DNA of 64,000 nucleotides from Chloranthus sessilifolius (Eukaryota > Streptophyta > Magnoliopsida > Chloranthales > Chloranthaceae): contig CM037587.1 in NCBI GenBank assembly GCA_021018995.1, forward strand, positions 11,228,866 through 11,292,865. The letters are read 5' to 3'. Position numbers and translations under genes: made by a program. The number at the start of each line of letters is the position of its first letter. The first letter of the stretch is position 1. Below the pieces are notes generated by a model that was not told the DNA's origin, made no database searches, and saw nothing but the letters and a program-made list of their open reading frames with translations. Positions 46,111 through 57,261 of the stretch are shown in pieces.

Positions 46111-47899
46111 TCAGGGTCTACTAGATCGTCCAATGTATCACCTCCCTTCATTATCTTTCCTTCTTACCCTTTCTCCGATGATGCTCCTCCTCCCTTCATT
46201 CCCTTCTTCTTCATGACGCCTCAGCCTCCTCGTCTCCACTGTCTCGGCCCACTTTGGAGTTAGATGAGCCGTGGTTTCTCTTTCAAATGCCTATATGGAA
46301 TAAGAGGAAGGTAGATGCACTAGTACTAGACTTTCAAATTTTTCATAGGAAAAGTACTAAATCTTTGGGAAGACGTTGCTCGTACGGATGCTTGCGGTGA
46401 CCTCATCAAGGGCTGAATCAGGGTCTGCTAGATCATCCAATGCATCAGAACCATCATGAATTTCATCAAACCCATTTACAATAAATAAAGACATGATTTA
46501 TAAAAAAAAATTTATTTCATCTTATTTTATTCAGTGAGGTCACAAGTAGTCCAACGGAAGCGCTAGTGTTATTAATAAGAAGCAACTACGTCCTGAATAA
46601 TAGGGCTAGCACTTCGACCTAGCGCCTTGAGGCCCTTGAATATTAGTGGTAGCTTAGGCAGAGATTATATTGATATGAACGATAAAATCTATACGATGTT
46701 CATATAAATTTTGTTGAATTATCCTGAGAAGCTGAAATTATCCCTATTCATGAAATTAAATGAAAGTGTTTGTATTCATATAAAATGAAACTAATTACAG
46801 AACTTCACTGTACAAGAAAGAGAAGAAAATGTGACGATAAAGGGGTTTTAGAGATGGAAGTCAAAAAAAGAAAGGTTATAGAATATTCTTTTTTATTGGA
46901 ATACGACCGGCCAGCTGTTGCTACACTAATGATGTAAGTGTCAACACTTCAATTAATGAGCGATGACGCTTCGAACACGGAGTCACCACGCTTCCTAATA
47001 ATGCGTTGACGCTTTTATCAGTAAGCATTGACGCCTCTAACAAAAAATGTTGAATATTAGGGCTAGCTTAGGCGCTGCCCCTTCCCATGATGGTTCAAGT
47101 TTTAAGCTATGATGCTCCTATATAGAAGCGATTTCGTTTGATCTCGTGGCAATGTCTCTTCATTTTTGAAGCGATGACGCTTCTTTTTTATAGCAATGGT
47201 GCTTTGATGTAGGAGCGAAAATGCTTTAACTTAGAAGCGACGACGTGTCTTATTGAAGCGAGCTGCTTATTAAGTCTTGTTGACGCACTGCACTTAATGT
47301 TACGATAACTCCATGACTATTTGATGTCACATGATTATTTGATGTTATTCTTAATTTCGCTTCCCATTAGAAGTGACATTTCAAACCATAGCCTTTTCCC
47401 TATAGGATGTTACGTGTCATCGCACAAAAAGTTGCTACCTGTTAATACCCCGACAATGGTAATAAATGAAGTAAGGCCAGACATCACTTCGCACAGAAAG
47501 GTGGTACGTGTCATATCACACAAATCTAACAAGCGATGATGCTTCAGATTACAAGACAAAGAGCCGCAGCAATAAATAATGTTGGAAAATACTACCTGGA
47601 AAGATGACACACTCCACGATTTGAAATCCTCAAAACCTAGAAAAAATAAAATATCGCTTACCATCAAGAAGTGTCATCACAGGTAATTGAATCGTTGACA
47701 CTTATATTTAGAAGCATTAACGCTTCTATTTAAGAGCGATGACGTGTTGATTTATCGGCGGTGTCGCTTCTAACAATAAGCACCATTGGTAACATCAAAA
47801 GAGCGATGCACTTCTTATCGTATTTCGAGAGAAGTTTGTGAAATACGCACGACCAAAGCAATAAATAAGAACCGCAAAGATTATGAAATCCCTCTGTGA
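46111..47899. other. Cargo spacer with GAAGCG words and no clear gene
   Basis: GCGATGACCTCATCAAGGGC and TAGATCRTCCAATG at 46082-46135 repeat at 46398-46445, an imperfect local duplication. The rest is AT-rich with GAAGCG/CGCTTC words (46540-47240 and 47690-47880). No coding exon is recognised. Confidence 0.45.
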
Positions 47900-48560
47900 C
47901 AGTAATGCACCTACAACAGTCTATTTAATAAAGTTGCATGACAAATCGCTATTTAAAGGGCATTATAGCGCCCAATTTTTTTCATTTTTCGTATCTCTTT
48001 AGATTACCATTTCATCTTTCTTAGCTCAAACTGAAATGTGTTGTAACATTTTGAGGAGACACCGTATCATCGCGCGTCAATATTTTATCAGTTCCTATGA
48101 TGGTTCAGTTATCGGCATCCCCGATGACAACGAACTGGTTGTCGTCCCCGACAACAAGCATGTGGTTCCCCCTCCCCCTAAAGAATTTATCATCATTTCG
48201 GATGATGACGACCTTCAAGTTATGTTGTCGGTGGTGGGAGACCCCGAGCCTCTTCTTCTCCCGGCTCCGCAGTTGATTCTTCTTCTTCTGCCTCCACTCC
48301 TTCCTCTTCCACCCTAGTCACAACAACCGCCACCATCTCCAACTCAACTTCCTCATCCACCACTACCAGCATAACAAACTCCCCACATCCGCCTACACCT
48401 CTACCTCCATTTCTGCCACCATTTCCACCTCTACCTCCACCGCTACCTCCTCCACTTTTACCTCCTCCATCACCACCTTCCTCACTGCGTGTGCGACCGC
48501 CTCGTCGACCCGTGACCCATCCCCCACCATCACCTCAAACATTTCTGTAAAATGTGGCAT
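47900..48560 (+). pseudogene. Proline-rich cargo gene with acidic SUMO-interaction-like motif, unit B
   Basis: Leader and TATA-like CTATTTAATAAAG at 47920. From an ATG at 48036 the frame gives MCCNILRRHRIIARQYFISS, then IPDDNELVVVPDNKHVV, KEFIIISDDDDLQVML (hydrophobic run followed by Asp: the shape of a SUMO-interaction motif) and a Leu/Pro-rich end at 48315. In another frame, proline runs such as PPFLPPFPPLPPPLPPP continue to 48548, so a frameshift near 48310 has probably split one Pro-rich protein. Family not recognised. Together with the DUF1985 gene tail it is the second cargo product with this kind of motif. Confidence 0.4.
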
Positions 48561-49454
48561 CCTCCCCCAACCAACCACTGCTATTAGAACCTTATTTAAT
48601 TTCATCATGCCCATTTACATTAGACCCATTTACAATAAAGAAAGACAGTGTATAGGAAGATGATATATAGGAAGACAGTATATAGAAAGTATTTTAACGT
48701 AAAATAAAAATATCAAAAATAAAGCGTCGACGCGGAAAATATAATGTGACGCGCCAACGCTTCGAGAACGAAGCGACCAAGCTTCGATTGAGAGACGCCA
48801 GTGCCTCCTACTACTCGAAGCGTTTGCACTTTTCATAATATTGATTCACTGTGAATCAGTGATAACGAACTTTCCATCCTCCCCTGTTTTATTTGGCCTG
48901 TTCAGCGTTAGCAGGCATCACACCCATTTTAATTTCATTAAACCCATTTACGATAAAGGAAGATGATGTAAATAGGAAGCAACATCACATAAATGGAAAG
49001 CGGCGTCGCATTAACTAAGAAGCGATGGCACTTCAACTAAGACGTGATGATGCTTCAATTCAGATGTGATGGCGGTTCAATAATAAGACTCATTTACGAT
49101 AAAGAAAGACAGTGTAAAGAAAGACGATGTAAAGAAATAGATTTGATTTATGAATGAAATCTTCTGTACCCAGATTAGTAAATATTCTTTCTTCATAAAT
49201 AACTCTGAGTAATAAAACGATGCTCCATGAGTAAAGGAAAATATCAATCCACAGGAAACTATTCACGAAAAGTCAACATTGTCAATAGTTTAAGGTTGAG
49301 TCGCAGGCGCTTCACTTGCCTGGGATCCAATAGGCGCACGAGATTAAAAAGAAGTGCCAGTGCAGACGCTTCAATGATGAAGCCCCACGCTCCAAAAACT
49401 TAGCATTGTCGCTTCCTTCACGTGAGTCATCACTTCTCGTATGTGGAACCGTCA
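48561..49454. repeat. GAAGCG-word region between cargo and transposase
   Basis: Repeats of GGAAGACAGTATA (48645-48690), AATTTCATTAAACCCATTTACGATAAA (partly, 48930-48957) and GAAGCG/CGCTTC words. No coding exon is seen. Confidence 0.45.
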
Positions 49455-49824
49455 CCATTGTCACGAAACATAAAAATCAATCCTTAAATCACTGAGAATG
49501 AACGCATAAAAAAAATTCAACACATGAACAGATTACCATAGGCTAGCCACATGGCAACAAATACAGTTCCGATCAAATAGGCGCAGATGCAATGTATCGA
49601 AGCATCAACGCATTGAAAAAGATGCGCCTACTAATCTAAGAGACGCACCCATGCTTCATATATGAAGCGATGATGCTTCAAATGTGAAGTGTTTGCGCTT
49701 CCTAAGCCAAGCGATTGCGATTGCGATTTTCAAGAAATTGAATTAGTGTGACTCGGTGAGATCACACGTTCTCTCATCCCCTATTCTATTGGCTTTGTTC
49801 AGCGCTATCAGCCATCATCCTGAC

Positions 49825-52120
49825 CTTCAGAAGCGCGTAAGTTATGATTTTATGTCCGAACTGACCATAGCCCTTACAATGGCGTCTCTTCTTTTATGAT
49901 TGTTCAAAACCAACCTCCATTCCAGACTTTATTCTGTCATTATTGCTTGGCCTACCTTTGGTGGCACATCGTATTGGATCTCACACTATAATATTGGTAT
50001 GTTCTTACAATGAAATTTCTTCTCTAGGCTGGGAGGAGGCACCCGAACAGGACGCAATGCTAGTCTTTCTTTTATTATCCTCTTCCGTTCTAATGGCCTG
50101 TACACCTTCTAATAGTTTCATCATCCCTTCCAACATGTAATCTACCAAGCGAATCGATTCTATCTCCAACTAAATTAACTTCAGTCCAGCTTCTCTCACC
50201 TTCCATATTTTCATCTTAGAGACAAAATTAGAATCCTCTTTGTCACTCACCCTCAAATTTACAGTACTATAACTAGCATCTTTCATCCATCGACGCAAAA
50301 TATACTTAGAAAGAATTTGGTCTACCTCTTATTTAAAGTAAAATTTAAACATGTGAGAACACAACAAACCCTCTGTCTCGAAGTGCTTGTAATCACAAGT
50401 GGTCGTGGCATCTCCACATTTGAAACGAACTTTGAATGTTTGACTACTATCCTCCCTAGTATCCCCACCACTTTTATCACTTTTACAAACTTGGAATATA
50501 ATAATCGCTCGGCTTCCTCTTCGAGCACCTTTTGAGCCTTAAAAGAGGTAAACTTTAGAAACTCAAAGTGGAATCTATCAAGCATAGTTCTCGTATACAT
50601 AGCAGCGGCATACTTCTTGATTGAATTTTTGAACAAGAGCGCCGGTGTCATAGGCATTGAGACGAGATCCTCCCTATTTTCTTTATCATGAAAAGATTGC
50701 ACGGCAAGATCGTATTACTTTACAAATTTCTTCAAACTTGTCTGGGCATTGATATAGGTATCGAAGAAAGAATTTATACTTTCTCCGCGTTGTGTAGTGG
50801 TCATGTCGTCCCAAAAGGTATCGCTCAAGTAGTATGGAATCCATTTCCTTCTAAGATCGTACATTTATTTCAACCACTCGTTGTCTTACAATTAAAACTC
50901 ATCGACGAGTTCTGCCCATCTCCTTTCGAAATCATCAACCATTTGACTGAACTCGCAATGATTGTATTTTCTCCTGAAATTTTCAAAATTTACCTTCAGC
51001 TGAGAGAGATGGTTCAATTCATTCCTTCCTATGTGCCATAAGCAGAGGCGATGCGTGGTCCTCGAAAGAACTTCGGAGATGGCCTTTCTTATCTCATTGC
51101 ATTGATCGGTGATGATTACATTAGGTTTCTTATGACCCATGTACTTTAGCCACGTGTTAAACAACCAAACGAATATCTCCTCCGTCTCATCTGTGAGCAA
51201 CGCACATCCAAAAAACATCGTTTGCCAATGATGGTTGACCCCTGTGAATGGGGCGAACGGTAGCAGTAATTTGTTTGTTTTATAAGTGGTATCGAATACC
51301 ACCATATCACCAAACTGCTGATACGCCATCCGTGACCTGTGATCAGTCTAAAATATATTACGCATACGACATTTTTCGTCTAGTTCGACTTCAAAGAAGA
51401 AATCATCTCCTTTATTCTGCCTATCAAAGAAGGCCTTGATCATGGTCATACACATCGGATCGATGTTACTCTTTTTTCTTATCTTTTTTAGGTGATCACG
51501 AGTTGGTTGAGGGTTTACCATCACGTCAGCCTCTCCATCCAAACTCGACAAAATAATAAAAATCTTCGAGGAGGAATTATGTCATCAAATGCTCTTATCA
51601 ACGATTTACTTGTCCTGTTCAACTTATTATGTGATCGTAGTTCCTTCACCTTCGTAGGTGAATACAACTGATCATTATAAGGCTCTCTAAATTCCATAAC
51701 CTCCCACAACTTTTACTCGTCGATCCTAATCTTCAACCTTGCCTCACATCTGCATCTGTTATCTCTTGAATACTTTATATTGGTGTGTAATTTATGCTTG
51801 TCAGGCTGCTTAAACCTTTTGAACAAACATACATATTTTCTCTTTATAATCTCCTTCTTTGCGAATTTGTAGGTGTTACTTTTTCTAAAGCTGAAACCAA
51901 CTTTCTTCGCGTATAAATTATAGAAGTTATATGCCTCATCTTCAGATTAAAATTTTAAGCCTATACGTGGCTTTTATTCCTCGCTCGTATTCTCGACACC
52001 TCCACACTAATCCAACATTTCGATATCTCTATCACCACCAAGTGGAACTCCTACTAAAGAAACCATCTCTGGGAGGAGATTTAAATTAACACCACCTACA
52101 TCGAATCCTCTAATCGAGTC
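49825..52120 (-). pseudogene. FAR1-family (MULE) transposase pseudogene, copy 2
   Basis: Same order as copy 1. The FAR1 domain (about 51960-51650) reads EDEAYNFYNLYAKKVGFSFR and CRCEARLKIRIDE, then a stop. Its HNH triad has become YND, so a zinc ligand is lost. The MULE domain at 51329-50892 is an intact stretch with VVFDTTYKTN (first Asp), VIITDQC (second Asp) and HRLCLWHIGRNELNHL, and is followed after two stops by QRGESINSFF (Glu). The SWIM finger CDYKHFETEGLLCSH lies at about 50391-50345 in a shifted frame. In the C-terminal knuckle (about 49880-49835) two of the Cys codons now read Tyr (HCKGYGQFGHKIITY), each a G-to-A change. The DDE residues survive but the gene is broken. Confidence 0.85.
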
Positions 52121-52189
52121 CATTATAGGCCCTGCATTAGACAAAAAATAAGCTAATAAGGAAACAAATTCACAAGGAAGCAGATGACG

Positions 52190-53000
52190 TTGTCATACCA
52201 AGCACCAGCGCTTCAATATGGAAGCAATGGCGCTTCTCAATAGTTGCATCGTTGCTTCTTATCACTTCAAATAAGAAGCGTGTGCTTATAATTTATAGAT
52301 TTTCGAATGATTCTAAAAAAAAATTATCTCTATCCTGTAAATAAGAAGCGTGTGCTTATAATTTATAGATTTTCGAATGCTTCTAAAAAAAATTTATCTC
52401 TATCCTGTAAATAAGTGAAGAGATCCATCAATTATGAGCAGATGAGAAAACGGATCCACAAGGAAGCGATGATGCGGCCATACAAAGAGTCGGCGCTTTA
52501 ATATGGAAGCTATGGCGCTTCTCAATTGTTGCGCCGTCGCTTTCTAACTCGAAGCATCGTCGCTTCTCAATCTTTGCATTGTCGCTTCCTATCGCTTCAA
52601 ATAAGAAGTGTGTGCTTATAATTTATATATTTTCAAATGCTTTTAATTTTTTTTATCTCCACCCTGTAAATAAGTGAAGAGATCCATCAACTACGAGCAG
52701 ATGAGAAAACTGATTCACAAGGAAGCGATGACGCGGCCATACCAAGCGTCAGCACTTCAATATGGAAGCGATTGCACTTCTCAATCGTAGTACCGTCGCT
52801 TCTAACTCGTAGCCCCGTCGTTTCTTAATCATTGCATTATCGCTTCCTATTGTTTCAAATAAGAAGTGTGTGCCTATATATTTTCGAATGCTTATAAATT
52901 TTTTTATCTCCTCCCTGTAAATAAGTGAAGAGATTCATCAACTACGAGCAGATGAGAAAACTGATTCACATACGAAACGCCGAGTCTCGGGCAGAAGTGA
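52190..53000 (+). repeat. Tandem ~255-bp modules, copy 2
   Basis: Repeats anchored at CTATCCTGTAAATAAGTGAA (52400), CCACCCTGTAAATAAGTG (52659) and CCTCCCTGTAAATAAGTG (52910), with an extra partial unit at 52330. They correspond to 3160-3975, where TATAAATA is intact. Each includes AAGGAAGCGATGA and GAAGCG/CGCTTC pairs. Confidence 0.7.
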
Positions 53001-53089
53001 TGGCGTATCTAATGCCATATATATTTAAATGTTCTATAAGCTGAAAATAATATACAGGAAAAAAAAATACGTGACTTAAATGTTAATCT

Positions 53090-53385
53090 TCTAGGCTTCT
53101 ATCCAGTACGTGCTCCAGAAAAAAGGCAAGTTGTCTCTTTTACGCTTCTATCCAGTACGTACTCTAGAAAAATAGAGAAACTTGTCTCTTCTGCACTTCT
53201 ATCCCGTACGAGCTCCAGAAAAATAGATAAACTTGTCTCTTCTGCGCTTCTATCCAGTGCGAGCTCCAGATTTTTGTGAAAGTTGCCTCTTATGCGCTTC
53301 TATCCAGTACGTCCCTCCAGGAAAAAGGAGAAAGTTATCTCTTTTCGCTTCTATCCAATCAGAGCTCCAGGAAAAACGAGAAAGT
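53090..53385 (+). repeat. Six-copy ~51-bp tandem repeat, copy 2
   Basis: Matches 4041-4345 unit by unit (GCTTCTATCCAGTACG, AGCTCCAGAAAAATAGA, AACTTGTCTCTTCTGC). Confidence 0.75.
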
Positions 53386-53703
53386 TACAAGCCAAAGAGA
53401 GGAAATAAAATAATCGAGAGAATGAACTTGAATAAGGAGGGAAAAGCATCGGAACCTGTACCAATTTTTGAATTATTTTACCGTCATTATATTTGATAGG
53501 GCCTTCCCCTTGAGAACAATGCTTCCTTTCTCCCTCCCTCCGTCAGATATAGCCGACAGTATTCCCCTACTGCCTACTTTACCACTAATACTAGAAAACC
53601 CCCGCTATGGCTAACCCGGATTTGTGCAAAAGCACTTTCCACATGTCCGCTCCCCATTGGGGGAGCGTAGAGAAATCTCTACCCCCGAGCGCATTTTCCC
53701 TTT

Positions 53704-53707
<4 letters not shown>

Positions 53708-53766
<59 letters not shown>
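53708..53766. repeat. (TA)n(GA)n microsatellite
   Basis: A TA run (53708-53734) followed by a GA run (53735-53766), directly at the right end of the Mutator-like copy 2. Confidence 0.95.
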
Positions 53767-53769
<3 letters not shown>

Positions 53770-56673
53770 AATTTGAGAAAGAAAGAGAGCCCGATTGGGC
53801 AATCCTTGAATAAAATAGGAAGAGTCCTAAAAGACTTGTGTTCTTTTCATAAATAAGCACACAATGTGAGTTAGAGTGTGGAGCACACTTATTGAGCATG
53901 GTACTCCACCCCATCTATCACCATTAGATAGGCCTCAAAACCCAAGTCATAACAAGTACATACCCTTATTTGGGTGCCATGTGGCACTCAAACGGCCAAT
54001 GGCCCTGTGGCAGAATCTGGGCCAATTGACATCGGTCTTTCTTTAAGGTGTTGGATGTGTTTTAAATAAAAATATTAAATATTTAAATAAATTTTAAATA
54101 AAATGAGAAAACGATATATAGTCCCTTCCTCAAAGACTATGCTAGTCCCCTCCCCTTTATTTAGGGTTGGCATGGCACTAAAAGGGTCCTTAGGGTTCAC
54201 TCCTCCCTATGAGGTTTAGAAAAGAAAAGTTTTTAAAAAAAGAAGCACCTTTATTTGTAGTACTGAATCTTTAAGGGCACCTATCATAAAAGTCATTGAC
54301 TGCTTTGACAGTGCAGATCTTTTTCGTCCCAATCTTTCACATGAGGGATCATGAGATTATGGGCACCATCAGCCGATCAATTTTTTATTTCACGGAGCAT
54401 ATATTCTAAAAAGTGACCTAAAAATACTCTTAAGTGCGATGTATACCATATTACTTTTATGTGAGAAAGATCTAAAAAATATCAAATCTTTCTATTAAAT
54501 TAAGTACAACATAATTTTATCCTTCTTTACATTATTAGTGGATGTAATGTCCCCCTTTTTTAATACGAAATGCATTACTTAGTGACAGAAAAATCGCAGA
54601 AGCATATAATTTAAGAAAAAAAATGTGAAACTATCATCCAAGCTATTTGATTTTATCTAATGATCTTTGATCCAAAAGATTAACACAAAACACGATCTCT
54701 ATTATATGATCAACACAATTAGCCTTTGATTATATGATGGACTTTGACTTTTTTGAATAATATAAAGAGATTATTATTAAAGATTATGTTTAATTCTATC
54801 TTTTTGGGGATAGGATAAAGATCTTTAGGACTTTCAAATAAAACAATTTAAATGGTATTTTTCTATATGCTATGTGTAACAGTTGTCCCTCGAAACCTAT
54901 GTCAGTCAACTAGTTGACTGAGGCCTGATAAGACCTACCTGTGACAGGTGACTACCTGAGGCCAGGTCCATCCAAAAATGTTAGGCACCCACATGTATTT
55001 TGATGGGAAAGTGATGTTCATAATGGCACCCATAAGACACCCTAATTAATTGAGTGGGTGTGTTAGTAATTAAGTAACCACACACTCAACATCTCAAACC
55101 ACATGTTAAAGACTCGGACTGACTGATGATTGGTCCTAACCCGAGAAATTTTCCGAATTGGGACTGAGCCTAGAGATCATCATCTATGGTGTGGATTTTG
55201 ATGATCAGTAAATTAAGTCAAACGTAGACCCATAAATCCAAGGGAACAAATGCACAAATACATTTCACTATATATGTGTGCCTTGTATGGAACAAGGGCA
55301 TTTCTAGTAAATAAGAAAGAAGCCCAAGAGCAATAATAAATAAATTCTCTAATTTCTAAATTAAATATTAGAATTTTTGCAAATCTCTAGCAAATCCAAA
55401 CCCTAAATCTCATTGACCAAAATTGACTTCATCTTAGACCATATATTTCACATTGGGGAAATCTAAGGTGTAAGATTGGGTTAGAAGCATGCACCACTAG
55501 ATTCCTAGAAAATTGGACATTCACAAAGTTTGAGGACCCAAAGAGGAGAGAAAGTAAAAGAGAAGACCAAAAGGATGGTGGAGAGTGGAACCCAAGTGGG
55601 TCCCATCCTCCCATGCGCATGTGATAAGGAGGGAGAAGAGATGAGAGAGAGTGAGCTTGGGAAGACCAAGCTTGCCAAATGGCAAGCTTGTCCTCCACTC
55701 CTCCCTTGCAAAAATCAAATTCCAACCTTCCCTCTCTGATTCCATCTTCGTCCTTCTTCATTCTTCTCCATTAGAGCTCCTCTACCTTTAGCTTTGGTCC
55801 TCCACATCTAGCCATTGAATCTTTGATCCTCCACCATTGAGCTCCCCTTCTCCTCTAGCTTAACATACCTTAAATTCAGCCCCATCCCAGCCCATATCAC
55901 CATAGAATTCTGCACAAACCAGCAAGCTAAAGCAAGAGTTTGAAGGAAAAGTCTTGGTCTTTTATAGTTTTGAAGTTCTAGTATAGCTATTGTAGAATTT
56001 TGTTTAAAAATCATATTTTCTCTTTGATTTTTCTTGAATTCTTTGAGATTTTTGGAGCTGAGATAGAATAGGAGTTAGGATGACCATGCATGTAATCTCC
56101 ATGATCATGCATGGCCATCCAACGGTCCAAAATAGGCAAGGCTTGGATTATGTCCAAAGCTAGCCTAGGATCCTTCATAAAAAGTGTTAAAATTTTGGTT
56201 TTGTTTTGAATTTTAGAATGATTTTCGGTTTTGTTTTGAGCTTTTGAATGATTTTCGGTTTTGATTTTTGATGATAAGAAAATCCGGAATGGGATAGTGG
56301 TGTGTGAATGAAGTGATCACACACCACCTCCTCATCACCCATGATGAGAATCGAATGGCCCAAGATCCATCCTTTGATGGTGATGGTGCAATGAGAGTTT
56401 GAGTTGAGTGCATGTTCCCCTAGTGGCTTAGCATGACTCCTCCATTAATCATCTCCATTAGGACCATGTAAGCCCAGAAATTTAATATGGGTGTCTCCAT
56501 TTTTGCCTTTCAATTTTTTATATAAAAAAAATAAGTTTAAATATATGAGTGTTTTGGTAAATTTATATTTAACTTTTTTTATATCTTTTTATATTCCATT
56601 TTTTATATGAAAAATTGGGTTAATATGGGTTTTTGACTAATTTTTCAAATTTTTGCTGAACCCCAACTTGGTG
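53767..56673. other. Intergenic sequence with no clear gene
   Basis: AT-rich. At 54262-54430 lies half of a MITE of the family seen at 63046 (GGGCACCTATCA, CCCAATCTTTCACATGAGGG, ATGGGCACCATCAGCCGAT). From 54887 (TGTAACAGTTGTCCCTCGAA) to about 56650 the composition (GAGAGTGGAACCCAAGTGGG and similar, an AAACCCTAAATC word) recalls a long gypsy LTR, but no second boundary or target duplication is visible. Short frames at 55429-55761 on both strands have no recognised domain. GATTTTCGGTTTTGTTTTGA is directly repeated at 56200-56260. Confidence 0.4.
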
Positions 56674-56681
56674 GCTGTTGT

Positions 56682-56868
56682 TAGGGCTGTGCATTTTTTG
56701 GACCAAACCAACCAAAATGGATTGAACCGTCGGGGGTTTGGTCCGGTTTGGACAGGTACCGGTTTGAGTTTGGTTTGGAAAAAAGGAAAATCAAAAGGTT
56801 TGGTTTCGTTTCGGTTTTAAGCCTCCCCAAGCCGAAACCGACCGAACTGAACCGAATGTAGTTTGTAA

Positions 56869-56928
<60 letters not shown>

Positions 56929-57250
56929 GTTTTGATTAATTTTAAAGGGTATTTAAATAAAATGCGTATTTTTATATAAAAGCCTACCTTTGTCTTTAGC
57001 CTATTCCTAAATCATAAAGCGGTGAAGTAAAACTTATAGGAAAACCTGTTGAGAAGTTGAGCAAAATTTGATGTGCAAGTAGAACTTATTGGAAAATCGA
57101 AATCGACCGAACCAAACCGAACCGAATCGATTCGAATTGGTTTGGTTAAAGAGTTGGACGGTTTGGTTTGAAAATCTAGAAGCCGATTAGGACCGGTTTA
57201 GTTTGTGATTTTGGTCTAAAACTGACCAAAGCGAACCGAATACACCCCTA
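56682..57250. mobile_element. hAT-type MITE with 8-bp target duplication
   Basis: TAGGGCTGTGCATT at 56682 and ...AATACACCCCTA at 57250 are the known TAGGGGTGTRNA-type ends. The arms (GGTTTGGTCCGGTTTGG and AACCGAACCGAAT words) pair across the element. The 8-bp flanks are GCTGTTGT (56674-56681) and GCTATTGT (57251-57258), one mismatch. An unfilled copy of the site, AACTTGGTGGCTGTTGTAGA, lies at 58392-58411. A (TA)n run at 56874-56925 is internal. Confidence 0.8.
56874..56925. repeat. (TA)n microsatellite
   Basis: Uninterrupted TA run of about 52 bp inside the MITE, between inverted arms. Confidence 0.95.
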
Positions 57251-57261
57251 GCTATTGTAGA

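Larger units (their letters stand above)
40687..53705 (-). mobile_element. Mutator-like element copy 2 with gene cargo (about 13 kb)
   Basis: The right end is shared with copy 1. The left end is placed at the inverted match GGATATACGCTCAGGCGTAG near 40693. Contents left to right: GAAGCG-type repeats, DUF1985 gene (+), small helical gene (-), two proline-rich units (+), FAR1-type transposase pseudogene (-), 260-bp modules and 51-bp tandem repeats. GAAGCG/CGCTTC words are spread throughout and are rare outside. No clear 9-bp target duplication is visible; the right flank is a TA microsatellite. It could also be two abutting elements. Confidence 0.55.

Noticed and set aside
54887-56660. Solo LTR starting TGTAACAGTTG
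   Set aside because: The start looks LTR-like, but no matching CA end or 5-bp duplication could be found by eye.
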